From positions 1 through 64,000 of the forward strand of contig NZ_MOLY01000030.1 in NCBI RefSeq assembly GCF_001956315.1: 64,000 bases of DNA, in the 5' to 3' direction. Shown in pieces: positions 16,233-25,000 of the stretch. The notes beneath the pieces are model-generated. The model searched no databases. It saw only the letters and a list, made by a program, of their open reading frames with translations, and was not told the DNA's origin. This DNA is from Sphingomonas montana (GTDB lineage Bacteria; Pseudomonadota; Alphaproteobacteria; Sphingomonadales; Sphingomonadaceae). Each line of letters opens with the position of its first letter. Within the stretch, counting starts at the first letter, position 1. The position numbers were made by a program, and so were the translations under genes.

Positions 16233-17117
16233 ATGCGAACCGTCATGATGATCCAGTTTGCGGGTATGATCCGCCGGCCCCTTCCCTTCGCCCGGCTGCT
16301 GGCGATTTCGGGCATGCTTGCCATTGCGGTCCCCACCATGCTGACGGTCGCTCGGGTGCATTGGACAAGCCAGGAAGGCACGCAGGGACCAATCATTCTG
16401 GCGACTACTGCGTGGCTGCTGTGGCGGCTGCGAACCGTCCTGTCGTCGGAGTCAGCACCCCCCGTCGGGATGGCCTGGGTAATGGCGTTGGTTCCACTGG
16501 TCCTCGTTCACGCATTCTCGCGCATCTACTCGATCCTGCCAATCGAAACGGCGAGCACGTACCTGATCGGCCTTGTCGCCGCGACGGCTTATTTTGGGCT
16601 GTCGATTGTTCGCAGGTTCTGGTTTCCGTTCCTTTATCCCGCCTTCCTGATCGTCCCGCCGGTCTCCTTCGCCGCCGAACTGACCCTTCCGTTGAAACTT
16701 TGGATTTCAGCCAAATGCGTCGGCATGCTCCACGCGCTCGGCTATCCCGTCGCCCTATCCGGCGCGACGATCCAGATCGGCCAGTATGAACTTCTGGTGC
16801 GGCAGGCCTGCGCCGGGCTCGGTTCCCTCGTGACGCTCTGCGCTGTAGGCCTGTTTTACGTCCATCTTCGGCGCGAGGCGGATCTGCGTTCAAGTGTTGT
16901 CCTGCTTGTTGCGATCGTCCCGGTCGCGATCGCGGCCAATGCGGTCCGGGTGGCGATGCTGGTGCTGCTCACCTGGTATTTCGGCAACGGAGTTGGGCAG
17001 GGCGTGGCGCATGAAGCCGCCGGCCTGCTCATGTTCTGCGTCGCGATGGCGCTTATGTTTGGCATCAGCAGTGCCCTGGATGCCCTCGCCAGCGACCGCG
17101 ACCCGCGCAATGGGTGA
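16233..17117 (+). CDS. xrtV: Exosortase, probably XrtV type
   Basis: An integral membrane transpeptidase-like enzyme that recognises PEP-CTERM tails. The 294-aa product has about eight hydrophobic segments and the catalytic triad in its usual order: Cys in LLVRQACAGLGSL, Arg in ANAVRVAMLVLL and His in GVAHEAAGLLMF. The V type is inferred from the neighbours (a short EpsI and an 85-aa accessory membrane protein). The start is uncertain: ATG 16233 has only a weak GGA upstream, and the frame is open to an ATG at 16143. The EpsI gene starts within its last codons (overlap ATGGGTGA). Confidence 0.88.
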   Translation: MRTVMMIQFAGMIRRPLPFARLLAISGMLAIAVPTMLTVARVHWTSQEGTQGPIILATTAWLLWRLRTVLSSESAPPVGMAWVMALVPLVLVHAFSRIYSILPIETASTYLIGLVAATAYFGLSIVRRFWFPFLYPAFLIVPPVSFAAELTLPLKLWISAKCVGMLHALGYPVALSGATIQIGQYELLVRQACAGLGSLVTLCAVGLFYVHLRREADLRSSVVLLVAIVPVAIAANAVRVAMLVLLTWYFGNGVGQGVAHEAAGLLMFCVAMALMFGISSALDALASDRDPRNG

Positions 17118-17811
17118 CAGGCTTGCAACCGTGGCGAGGCCGACGCGACGGGATGTCATCATGGGGGCGACGTGCGGCGCGGGCGGCATACTTGCGGGAC
17201 TGGTCGCCGGTGCCGATACCCCCCGCATGCTCCCCCCCGGGGGACTGGCACGATTGATACCGAAGCAGATCGGACCATGGACTTTGACCCGGACCGATGG
17301 TGTGGTGAAGGCGGACGAACCCGGCGGCCGCCGCGGCCCCTATGACGACCTGTCGACTCGCATCTATCAGGCAGACGCGTTCCTGCCTGTGACGCTGCTG
17401 GTCGCCTATGTCAGTTCGCAGCGTGGCGACGTTCGGCTTCATCGTCCGGAGACCTGTTATCCAGCCGCGGGCTTTTCATTGTCGAAACCCGAGCCGGTCC
17501 AGCTATCCTTCCCCGATACCCCGGTTGTTTCAGCGCAGATGATGTATGCGGAGTCCGCAATGCGCGACGAGTGGCTGCTGTACTGGACACGGGTCGGCGC
17601 GGCGTTCCCCACCAGCAACGTCGAGCAGGTTGAAGCAGCGGTCCGTGAGAATCTCTCGGGTCGCGTGCCGGACGGCGTCCTCGTCCGCCTGTCTGTACCT
17701 GGTCACGACCGCAGGCTTGCCGGGACCCTGTTCCAAATCTTCCTGACGGCGTTGTTAAACCGGCAGCCCGAGCTCGGCAATCTGCTGTGCGGCACACGCA
17801 GCGGACCCTAA
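17110..17811 (+). CDS. EpsI-family exosortase-associated protein
   Basis: A 233-aa exported protein. A Tat-like N-terminus (TRRDVIMGATCGAGGILAG) precedes the EpsI domain, with IGPWTLT, VTLLVAYVSSQRGDVRLHRPE (given in part) and the conserved Cys of ETCYPAAGF. EpsI proteins accompany exosortases and are thought to act with them in processing or polymer export; the chemistry is not settled. The start overlaps the exosortase stop by eight bases. It converges with, and overlaps by four bases, the small accessory gene on the opposite strand. Confidence 0.88.
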   Translation: MGDRLATVARPTRRDVIMGATCGAGGILAGLVAGADTPRMLPPGGLARLIPKQIGPWTLTRTDGVVKADEPGGRRGPYDDLSTRIYQADAFLPVTLLVAYVSSQRGDVRLHRPETCYPAAGFSLSKPEPVQLSFPDTPVVSAQMMYAESAMRDEWLLYWTRVGAAFPTSNVEQVEAAVRENLSGRVPDGVLVRLSVPGHDRRLAGTLFQIFLTALLNRQPELGNLLCGTRSGP

Positions 17812-18065
17812 CGCCCTTCGCTGCGGGACGATCCAAACGGCGCGAGGACGTAAATGATGAAACCCAACGTCAACGCTAACGCGGTGATCGCAAGGCCATG
17901 GTGCCCCCCGTTTCCAAGCCAGTTGGCAATAGCGCATCCGGCAGATGCGACGAGATATTGCCAGAGCGCGTCGCCGGGTTCTTCGACATCGACGGATCGG
18001 TGGAGATAGAGCGTGATCAACGCGCAGAAGATGCCTACCGTCACCCAGTCGTAGATTGTCTGCAT
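17808..18065 (-). CDS. Small membrane protein, XrtV sorting-system accessory type
   Basis: An 85-aa protein with probably three hydrophobic segments (IYDWVTVGIFCALITLYL, an Ala-rich YLVASAGCAIANWL region, and ITALALTLGFIIYVLAPF) and a basic tail. Its size, topology and position match the small accessory membrane protein found next to XrtV exosortases in sphingomonads. It is convergent with epsI and overlaps its end by four bases; the EpsD-like gene diverges 55 bases away. Role unknown, presumably in the sorting complex. Confidence 0.75.
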   Translation of the reverse strand: MQTIYDWVTVGIFCALITLYLHRSVDVEEPGDALWQYLVASAGCAIANWLGNGGHHGLAITALALTLGFIIYVLAPFGSSRSEGR

Positions 18066-18120
18066 TCAGGAACCCTCCCACGGCATTCTGCCTACACGCC
18101 GCCTCTGCAGGAGAAAATCA

Positions 18121-18930
18121 TTGAGTTTCCGGGAACTGACGAAAGTCGGGACTGTCTGCGTCCTGCTGCTGCTGTCGGCTTGTGGCAAGGCGGTTCCGAG
18201 CGGTCAGGTCGTCGCGATCGCGAATGGCGAAGAGATCACAATTGCAGAACTCCGCGCCGAAGCAGCCGATCAAAACGTTGGAACTGCCGATATCAAAGCG
18301 TCCATGCCGGAGCTGCTCAGGCAGATAGTAAACCGTAAATTATGGGCGCAAGAAGCAAAACGCGGCGAGCTAGACCGACAGATCATGTTCATCCTCGCCA
18401 AGCGTCGCGCCGAAGACCGTTTACTTGCAGATATGCAGATGCAGACAGTCAGGAATGCCGTCCAGCCGCCATCCAACAAAGAGATTGAATTATTTCTGAA
18501 AAACAATCCCAACGTTTTCGCCAGTCGGACGATCTTCGACATTGACCAAGTCAGTGTTCGACCTGCCAATCATCCGTTTCTCGAACAGAAGCTGGCGAAT
18601 GCCAGCTCATTGAACGAGGTCACGCGCATCCTTGTCGACTTGGGCATCGTCAGCCAGCGAAGTCGGACGCAGTGGAACAGCATGTTCATGCCAAAGAATC
18701 TCGATGCAAAGCTGACGCGACTTCCGCCAGGCAATATATTTTTTCAACATGCGGATGATCGGCTGATCATTGCGACAGTAAACAGTATCCGTAAAAACGC
18801 GATATCTCAACGTGAGCGTTTCAATTTTGCTCGCGATAGCATCTTTAGAGAAAACTATTCTACTGCTATCGCACAGCACTTACAATATCTTCAAAGTTCA
18901 GCAGAAATTCGCATTCAACAAAACTTTTAG
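18121..18930 (+). CDS. EpsD-like lipoprotein, peptidyl-prolyl isomerase/chaperone family
   Basis: A 269-aa periplasmic lipoprotein with lipobox LLSAC (Cys21). An N-terminal SurA/PpiD-like helical region follows (GEEITIAELRAEAADQN...LLRQIVNRKLWAQEAKR), then a parvulin-like part with ISQRERFNFARDSIF. This resembles the EpsD-family PPIase-like proteins of exosortase and exopolysaccharide loci. TTG is the start, with AGGAGA about seven bases upstream. Codon use is less GC-rich toward the 3' end. It probably helps fold or protect exported proteins of this locus; the enzymatic activity is unproven. Confidence 0.75.
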   Translation: MSFRELTKVGTVCVLLLLSACGKAVPSGQVVAIANGEEITIAELRAEAADQNVGTADIKASMPELLRQIVNRKLWAQEAKRGELDRQIMFILAKRRAEDRLLADMQMQTVRNAVQPPSNKEIELFLKNNPNVFASRTIFDIDQVSVRPANHPFLEQKLANASSLNEVTRILVDLGIVSQRSRTQWNSMFMPKNLDAKLTRLPPGNIFFQHADDRLIIATVNSIRKNAISQRERFNFARDSIFRENYSTAIAQHLQYLQSSAEIRIQQNF

Positions 18931-19046
18931 TCTATCTTCGAACGCCGCCTGGTTCCGCGCGATGTGCCAACGGTCACAATGCGACCCTTGACGTTGACAC
19001 CTCTCGATGGGCGGCGGCAGATATCGAAAATATTGGGAGCGTATCA

Positions 19047-19250
19047 ATGTCGAGAAAGTCCACATCGCTTTTGACGCGAATGAACTTCATGGTTCTTGGC
19101 TTTATGGTGATCGCGTTTTTGGGAATTCTGGCATTGGGCGTGCTGCCGGAAACCGGGGGAAAGCCGGCCAACGGTACGGACCCGGCCGCGCCTGCGGCAT
19201 CGGCACCGGCTGCAGGTGGAGAACCGCCTGCAACTGCACCGACGCCGTAG
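19047..19250 (+). CDS. Small single-pass membrane protein (67 aa)
   Basis: The product has a basic N-terminus (MSRKSTSLLTR), one membrane segment (about residues 13-32, MNFMVLGFMVIAFLGILALG) and a Pro/Ala/Gly-rich, low-complexity periplasmic tail. GGGAGCG lies about five bases before the ATG. It follows the EpsD-like gene by 116 bases on the same strand and may belong to the exosortase locus. No family recognised. Confidence 0.6.
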   Translation: MSRKSTSLLTRMNFMVLGFMVIAFLGILALGVLPETGGKPANGTDPAAPAASAPAAGGEPPATAPTP

Positions 19251-19676
19251 CCGGTCCTGTCATGCGTCCTAGCGCCTGCCCGTGACTCAAGAACGGTGGA
19301 GGAAACCGATTTGCCGTCCCTCGATCGCGGAAGGATCGATACGTCAAGTGGCAGACCTGCGACCTCACATGATCCACGACGTAGCATTTTGCCAGAACCA
19401 GCATTTTGCAGCGTCATGGGCCGACGGGCGGGAAACGACCCTGCAGGTCGCCCCCCCCCCCCGACCGGATTAAAGAGCAGACAGGTGGACCATTCCGGCA
19501 TCAAGGCCGCATGGTCGTCGTTTCGATGCTCCTGCCTTACGCCAATTCCCTTTTCAGCTTCGCGGCAGGCCCCTGCCCGCTTGCCGGTGCGGCCGGCGCA
19601 CGGATGAGACCGGATGAGCCGCCTGACCGAACTCAAAGCCAGAAAGCCATAAGGAGCTTGTTCGTCGCGTTGCCAG
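19251..19676. other. Non-coding stretch with a run of twelve C
   Basis: No convincing gene here; overlapping frames on both strands lack family features and ribosome binding sites. A homopolymer of about 12 C residues lies at 19451-19462. Such tracts are prone to slippage and to sequencing error. Confidence 0.5.
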
Positions 19677-20048
19677 CTATACCTCGCCGGTTGCTTCCCG
19701 TGCCCTGCCCCAGGGCAGGGCCACATGACGTGGGTTCAGGCCCAACCGCTTACCGATCGCGATGATGCTCGATCCGGCGGGAACTCCGTAACTGATCGAA
19801 GCGGTGATGAGAACGACGGCTTGATCGTGCTTGTTGAGACCCGCGCCGTCGGTCAGCGCCCGATGGCGCAGCTTCTTAAAGGTCAGTTCGCTAACCGAAC
19901 GCCCCTTGCCGTAGTTGATGTAGCACTGGTCTTTCGACCGGACGCCTTCCTGAACCGTGAAGTCCTCGACGTCGTGGCGCGCCATGGTGGCCACCCGGTT
20001 GCACGTCTGCAACGCGCGCGGCAGCTCGCGCAGCGGGAATATGCTCAT
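19677..20048 (-). CDS. Hypothetical protein (123 aa)
   Basis: A soluble-looking protein with balanced composition (ARHDVEDFTVQEGVRSKDQC, LTFKKLRHRALTDGAGLNKH, SYGVPAGSSIIAIGKRLGLN) and no signal or membrane segment. A second start, Met22, is possible. Upstream AGAGAAAC is a weak ribosome binding site. It lies between the exosortase locus and tRNA-Thr with no co-directional neighbour. I do not recognise it, but codon use is consistent with a real gene. Confidence 0.5.
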   Translation of the reverse strand: MSIFPLRELPRALQTCNRVATMARHDVEDFTVQEGVRSKDQCYINYGKGRSVSELTFKKLRHRALTDGAGLNKHDQAVVLITASISYGVPAGSSIIAIGKRLGLNPRHVALPWGRAREATGEV

Positions 20049-20244
20049 ATAGTTTCTCTGGTATGAACGGGTTGTTTGCGACTAATTAAGGGAGCATCGC
20101 GTACTAATCATGCGTGCGGTAACCGACTTGCCGCGCTCCCGTCGGCGACGGTTCATCCGGCCGGCGGGGTTAATTCACGTTATGATTTGTAATAATTCGG
20201 ACGTACCATTGCTCCACCGCGGGTGAGTCGGTCGCCTGCGCAGT

Positions 20245-20282
20245 CCCCGCCAGACCGCCCTCGTCGCGCAGGGCTGGCGGGG
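20245..20282. terminator. Hairpin, possible terminator
   Basis: CCCCGCCAG (20245-20253) pairs perfectly with CTGGCGGGG (20274-20282), then CATCTTTA. The T-run is weak. Confidence 0.4.
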
Positions 20283-20353
20283 CATCTTTAGGTTGTGAAC
20301 GGTTCAGGTGATGTGCTGCAAAGGTTGCAAGCGCAGCCGCGTTGTTGGTGCGT

Positions 20354-20383
20354 GTCCCGCCGGTGCCCTCGGACCGGCGGGAC
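20354..20383. terminator. Hairpin downstream of tRNA-Thr (minus strand)
   Basis: An 11-bp perfect stem GTCCCGCCGGT/ACCGGCGGGAC with an 8-base loop. It could end the minus-strand tRNA-Thr transcript, but no T-run is present. Confidence 0.4.
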
Positions 20384-20529
20384 TTGCCCGGTCAGTCGCT
20401 CCGAACCCTGCTGAACTGCGCTGCGATCTGTTGCGTCATCTGCGATCCCTCGATGATCCCAAAATCATCGACCCGGCGCGGCTCGCGCAGAGCGTTCCAA
20501 AACATTCCAAAAATACAAATGGGTTCCGG

Positions 20530-20605
20530 TGGTGCCGCCTATAGGATTCGAACCTACGACCCCCGCATTACGAATGCGATGCTCTACCAACTGAGCTAAG
20601 GCGGC
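20530..20605 (-). tRNA. tRNA-Thr (anticodon CGT)
   Basis: A 76-base cloverleaf with encoded CCA on the minus strand. The acceptor stem GCCGCCT pairs with AGGCGGC, the D-arm is AGCTCAGTTGGTAGAGC, the anticodon loop TTCGTAA has CGT, and the T-loop is TTCGAAT. Confidence 0.97.
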
Positions 20606-20739
20606 CCGTGCGTCGGGTGTGGGGGCCTTACCAAGGGTGGAGCGGATAGACAAGGTCCGGTTTTGCGACCGCTCTTAATGCTTCGGCAACCACGGTTGGG
20701 GCATGTCGTCTGTGAAACGCCTGGGGCCGGGACGACGAC

Positions 20740-21759
20740 ATGGATACGCTCAACAGCATGGACGCCGGTGTCCGCCGGGACGGGTCGGACGCGGAACCGT
20801 CCATGGATCCGCCGCCCGCCATCGGCAAGGACGAGCGGCGGATGCACGTCCGCGCCTATAACTATTGGGCGTCGCTGTTGCAGGGCCGGGTTTTCCCCGC
20901 GATCGACGACCTCAACCCGGAGACGATCGGCGACTTCGGTCCGCACGGCGTGCTGCTTGATTTCTCGGCCGGGAACCACGATCCGGCGATCCCCTGGCTG
21001 GGGCGTGCGCTGGCGGAGGAAGGGCGTCATGACAACGCCATCACCCGATTGCGCGACGTGCCGGACGGGTCGCTGCTGTCCCGGTTGTCGGATCATTATT
21101 CGGACGTCGTTGCCAACCGCGCGCCGATCGGGTTCGAGGCAGAATTCGACAACGTTCACGGCAACCACACGCTCTACCGCGGTATACTGATGCCCTTCTC
21201 GTCGGATGGCGCGACGATCGACTATATCTACGGTGTCATCAACTGGAAGGAAGTGGCGGACGCCGCCCTCGTCGCCGGCATTGCAGCGGAGGTCGCCAGC
21301 ACCACCACCCCACCGAAACGGCCGGTGGCTGCGGCCCCCGCCTGGGCGGACGGCCCCAGCCGCCAGACGAGCGGTGTCATCAGCGACCCAGACGGCGGGA
21401 CCGACCTGCTGAAAGCGGCGGTCGACGGCGCGGACCTCGCGCGGTCGACCGGCTCGCGCGCCCAGACGGCGTTATACCGTGCGCTCGGGCTGGCCTACGA
21501 CCTGGCGATTGCCGAAGAGGCGACTGGCGCCGAACCCGCAAACGATCGGACGAGCCGGATCGCCGCGATTGTTGCACGAGTGTTCGGTTCGCACGCGACA
21601 ATCCGCGAGCGTGCCGACTATTGCGCAGTGCTCGCGTTCGGCATGCGGACGGGGGTCGGCGCAGGCGCGCTCCGCATGGTTCTCGAACAGTATCCGGGCG
21701 GGCTGCGCGCGATGGCGCGCGCGGAGCGTCACGCCAGGCGGTCCGGGTTGGCCAACTGA
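20740..21759 (+). CDS. PAS_5-domain protein
   Basis: A 339-aa cytoplasmic protein. Residues about 30-170 form a PAS_5-type domain: RAYNYWASLLQGRVFPAIDD, then GDFGPHGVLLDFSAG and GNHTLYRGILMPFSSDGATI, the usual layout of this alphaproteobacterial PAS family. The remainder is an Ala-rich linker (about 190-230) and a helical C-terminal region of unknown role. No kinase or output domain is visible, so it may sense or scaffold. The ATG at 20740 has only a weak GGG-type upstream sequence. It is followed by gdh after 259 bases. Confidence 0.8.
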   Translation: MDTLNSMDAGVRRDGSDAEPSMDPPPAIGKDERRMHVRAYNYWASLLQGRVFPAIDDLNPETIGDFGPHGVLLDFSAGNHDPAIPWLGRALAEEGRHDNAITRLRDVPDGSLLSRLSDHYSDVVANRAPIGFEAEFDNVHGNHTLYRGILMPFSSDGATIDYIYGVINWKEVADAALVAGIAAEVASTTTPPKRPVAAAPAWADGPSRQTSGVISDPDGGTDLLKAAVDGADLARSTGSRAQTALYRALGLAYDLAIAEEATGAEPANDRTSRIAAIVARVFGSHATIRERADYCAVLAFGMRTGVGAGALRMVLEQYPGGLRAMARAERHARRSGLAN

Positions 21760-22018
21760 CGGCGGCGCTTCCTTCCAAGGATCGGCCTCGCATATCGGGG
21801 GGGTAGATACGTACCAATTCGTTGGTGCACGAGGTGATCTCACTCCCTGTCAGACGCCGCGTCCGCCGATCTGGCGCTGTCCGCCGACACGTCGCCTTTC
21901 GCCGTTGCGAACGGAACGCCGCCATCTGCCGCGACTTGTATGGCCTTGCCCGCGGGCGCATAGGCTGCCCCAAAACAGACCAGGCGGGCCCGGCCCGCGC
22001 TTGAAGGAGCGGACCGCG

Positions 22019-25000
22019 ATGTCCATTCAACCTGAGCCGACCACCTCCGTCGAAAGCCAGCGCGACGCCATCGCCGCAGCCTTGGTAGGCGGCGCCCTGC
22101 CCGGCGAAACGGATGGGTTCGACTCCGACGCCCGCCTGTCCGCTGCCAGTTTCGTTGCCGAAGTCGCTGCGCGCCGCTTGCCGGGCGAGGCGGTCGTCCG
22201 GATCGAGTCGGCCGGATCGGATGCCGGCCGCCGCCGCATGCGTCTGGTCACGGTCAATGCGGATATGCCCTTCCTGGTCGATTCGATCGCCGGCGCGGTC
22301 GCGGCACGCGGGCTGGCCGTGCACCGCCTGCTGCATCCGGTCGTGTCGGTCCGACGGGATTCAGACGGCGTGCTGGATGCGATCCTGCCGCCCGGCACCG
22401 CCGGCGAACGCCGCGAATCGATCGTCTACATGGAGATCGAACGCGCCGATGCGCGCGACCGGCGTGGGATCGAGGACGAAATCCGTGCCGTCCTGGCCGA
22501 TGTCCGCGCTGCGGTGCAGGACTGGCCGAAACTGCAGGTCGCGTTGCGCGACGAAGGCGAACGGATGCCCGATGGGGAGGGGGCGGCGCTGTTGCGCTGG
22601 CTGCTCGACCGCCATTTCACGCTGCTGGGTGCCGCGGTGGAAACGCAGGACGGGATCATCAGCGATCCGTTGGGCATCTTGCGCATTGCCCCGCGGATCA
22701 TCTGGAACGACGCCGACCGCCGCAGCGCCATCGCGCATTTCGAAGGGGGTGGCGAAGCGCCGCTCGTGCTGAAGTCGGACAGCATCGCGACCGTGCACCG
22801 TCGTGCCCCGCTGGACCTGATCGTGGTGCCGGTGCGTGACGGCGGCCGTGTCGTTGCGCTGTCGATCCATGTCGGCCTGTGGACCAGTTCCGCCTTGCGC
22901 GCGCCGTCCGACAAGGTGCCCGTGCTGCGCGCGCGGTTGTCGGCGCTGGAGGAGAAATACGGGTTCGATCCTGCCGGCCACGCGGGCAAGGCGCTGCGCC
23001 ATGCGCTGTCCGCGCTGCCGCACGACCTGCTGACCGGGCTGGACCGCAGTTCGCTCGAACGGGTGGCGCTGACCGCCATGTCGCTGGCGGATCGCCCCCG
23101 GCCGAAGCTCGTCCTCGTCACCACCCCGCTGCGCCGGCATGTGGTCGCCTTCGTCTGGTTGCCGCGCGACGAACTGACGACGCAACGCCGCGTCGCGGTC
23201 ACCGACATGATCGCAAGCGCAGTCGGATCGCCACCGGTCAACTGGTCGCTCGATCTGGATGACGGCGATCTGGCGTTGCTGCGCCTGACCTTCGCCAGCA
23301 CCGAGGCCGGCCTCGTGCCCGACGATGCGGCGCTCGATACGCAACTGGAAACGATGCTGCGTGGTTGGGCACCGGCGATCGAGAGCAGCCTGGCCGCCAG
23401 CGAAGGCGCAAGTCGCGGCGCACGCCTGGCGATCACCTATGCCAACGCCTTCCCCATCGGCTATCGCAACCGGACCGACCCTGCGGAAGGCGCGGTCGAT
23501 ATTCTGCGCATGGCGGCGCTTGCCGGCCCCGATGCGCGCGACGTGCGGATCAGCCGCCGCGATGGCGAACCAGCCAGCGCGCTCCACCTGAAGACATACC
23601 GGATCGGCGGGATGATTCCGCTGTCCGATGCCGTCCCGGTGCTGGAGAACTTCGGCTTCCGCGTGCTCGGGGAGACCGCGACCGCGCTGGACGAGGGCCG
23701 CGCCGGCTACATTCACGATTTCCTGCTCGACGTCGGATCGGGCGAGATCGCCGAACGCATCGCACGCGACGCGGAGGTCGCCGAAACCGCGATCGCCGCG
23801 GTGCTTGAAAGCAGGGCGGAAAATGACGAATTCAACACCCTGATCGTCGCGGTCGGCCTGCCACCGCGTGCCGTCGTGCTGCTGCGCGCTTGGTTCCGCT
23901 ATCTGCGCCAGACCGGACTGTCCTACGGCCTGGCCACCGTGGTCGAGGCGTTGAAACGCGCACCACAGGCGGCGACCGGACTGATCGCACTGTTCGACGC
24001 GCTCCACGACCCGGCAGGTTCGGGCGATGCGGACGCGGCCGCGGCTGCGATCGACGCCGCGCTCGCCAATGTCGGTGCGATCGACGACGACCGCATCCTG
24101 CGTCGCATCCGCGCCGTGATCCAGGCGACGCTGCGCACCAACGCCTTCTCCCCCGCGGCGGACGAGGCGCTGGCGTTCAAGCTGGAAAGCCGTCTCATCC
24201 CCGGCCTGCCCGCCCCCGTGCCGTGGCGCGAGATCTGGGTCTATTCCCCTCGGATCGAGGGTATCCATCTGCGCGGCGGACCGATCGCGCGCGGCGGCCT
24301 GCGCTGGTCGGATCGGCGCGACGACTTCCGCACCGAAATTCTCGGTCTGATGAAGGCGCAGGTCGTCAAGAACGCTGTCATCGTGCCGACCGGGGCGAAA
24401 GGCGGCTTCTACCCCAAAGCCCTGCCCGCCCCCGGCGATCGCGACGCATGGCTGGCAGAAGGCACCGAAAGCTACCGGATCTTCATCCGGTCCTTGCTGT
24501 CCGTCACCGATAACATCGTCGACGGGGCCGTGGTGCATCCCGACGGCGTCACCATCCGCGACGGGGACGATCCCTATTTCGTCGTCGCCGCGGACAAGGG
24601 CACCGCGACCTTTTCTGACGTGGCCAACGCCATCGCGGTCGATCACGGCTTCTGGCTTGGCGATGCGTTCGCCAGCGGCGGGTCGCAGGGTTATGACCAC
24701 AAGGCGATGGGTATCACCGCGAAAGGTGCCTGGGTTTCGGTCCAGCGCCATTTCGCGGAGCACGGCGTCGATGTGCAGACCGATCCGATCATCGTCGTCG
24801 GATGCGGCGACATGTCCGGCGACGTCTTCGGCAACGGCATGCTGCTGTCGAAAACGCTTAAGCTGGTCGCGGCGTTCGACCACCGCCACATCTTCCTCGA
24901 TCCCGATCCGGACCCTGCCGCAAGCTGGACGGAACGCGCGCGTCTGTTCCAGCTGCCGCGCTCGTCCTGGGCCGACTATGACACGGCGCTGATTTCCCCC

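Larger units (their letters stand above)
20049..20529. other. Intergenic region before tRNA-Thr with two strong hairpins
   Basis: There is no supported gene. Two GC-rich hairpins are present: CCCCGCCAG/CTGGCGGGG at 20245-20282, followed by CATCTTTA, and GTCCCGCCGGT/ACCGGCGGGAC at 20354-20383. On the minus strand an ATG opens a 15-codon frame (MTQQIAAQFSRVRSD) that then stops, perhaps a remnant. No second copy of the tRNA 3' end was seen that would mark an integration site. Confidence 0.5.

Noticed and set aside
20490-20605. tRNA-Thr as an integration site for a mobile element
   Set aside because: No integrase gene is adjacent and no second copy of the tRNA 3' end was seen in the window.
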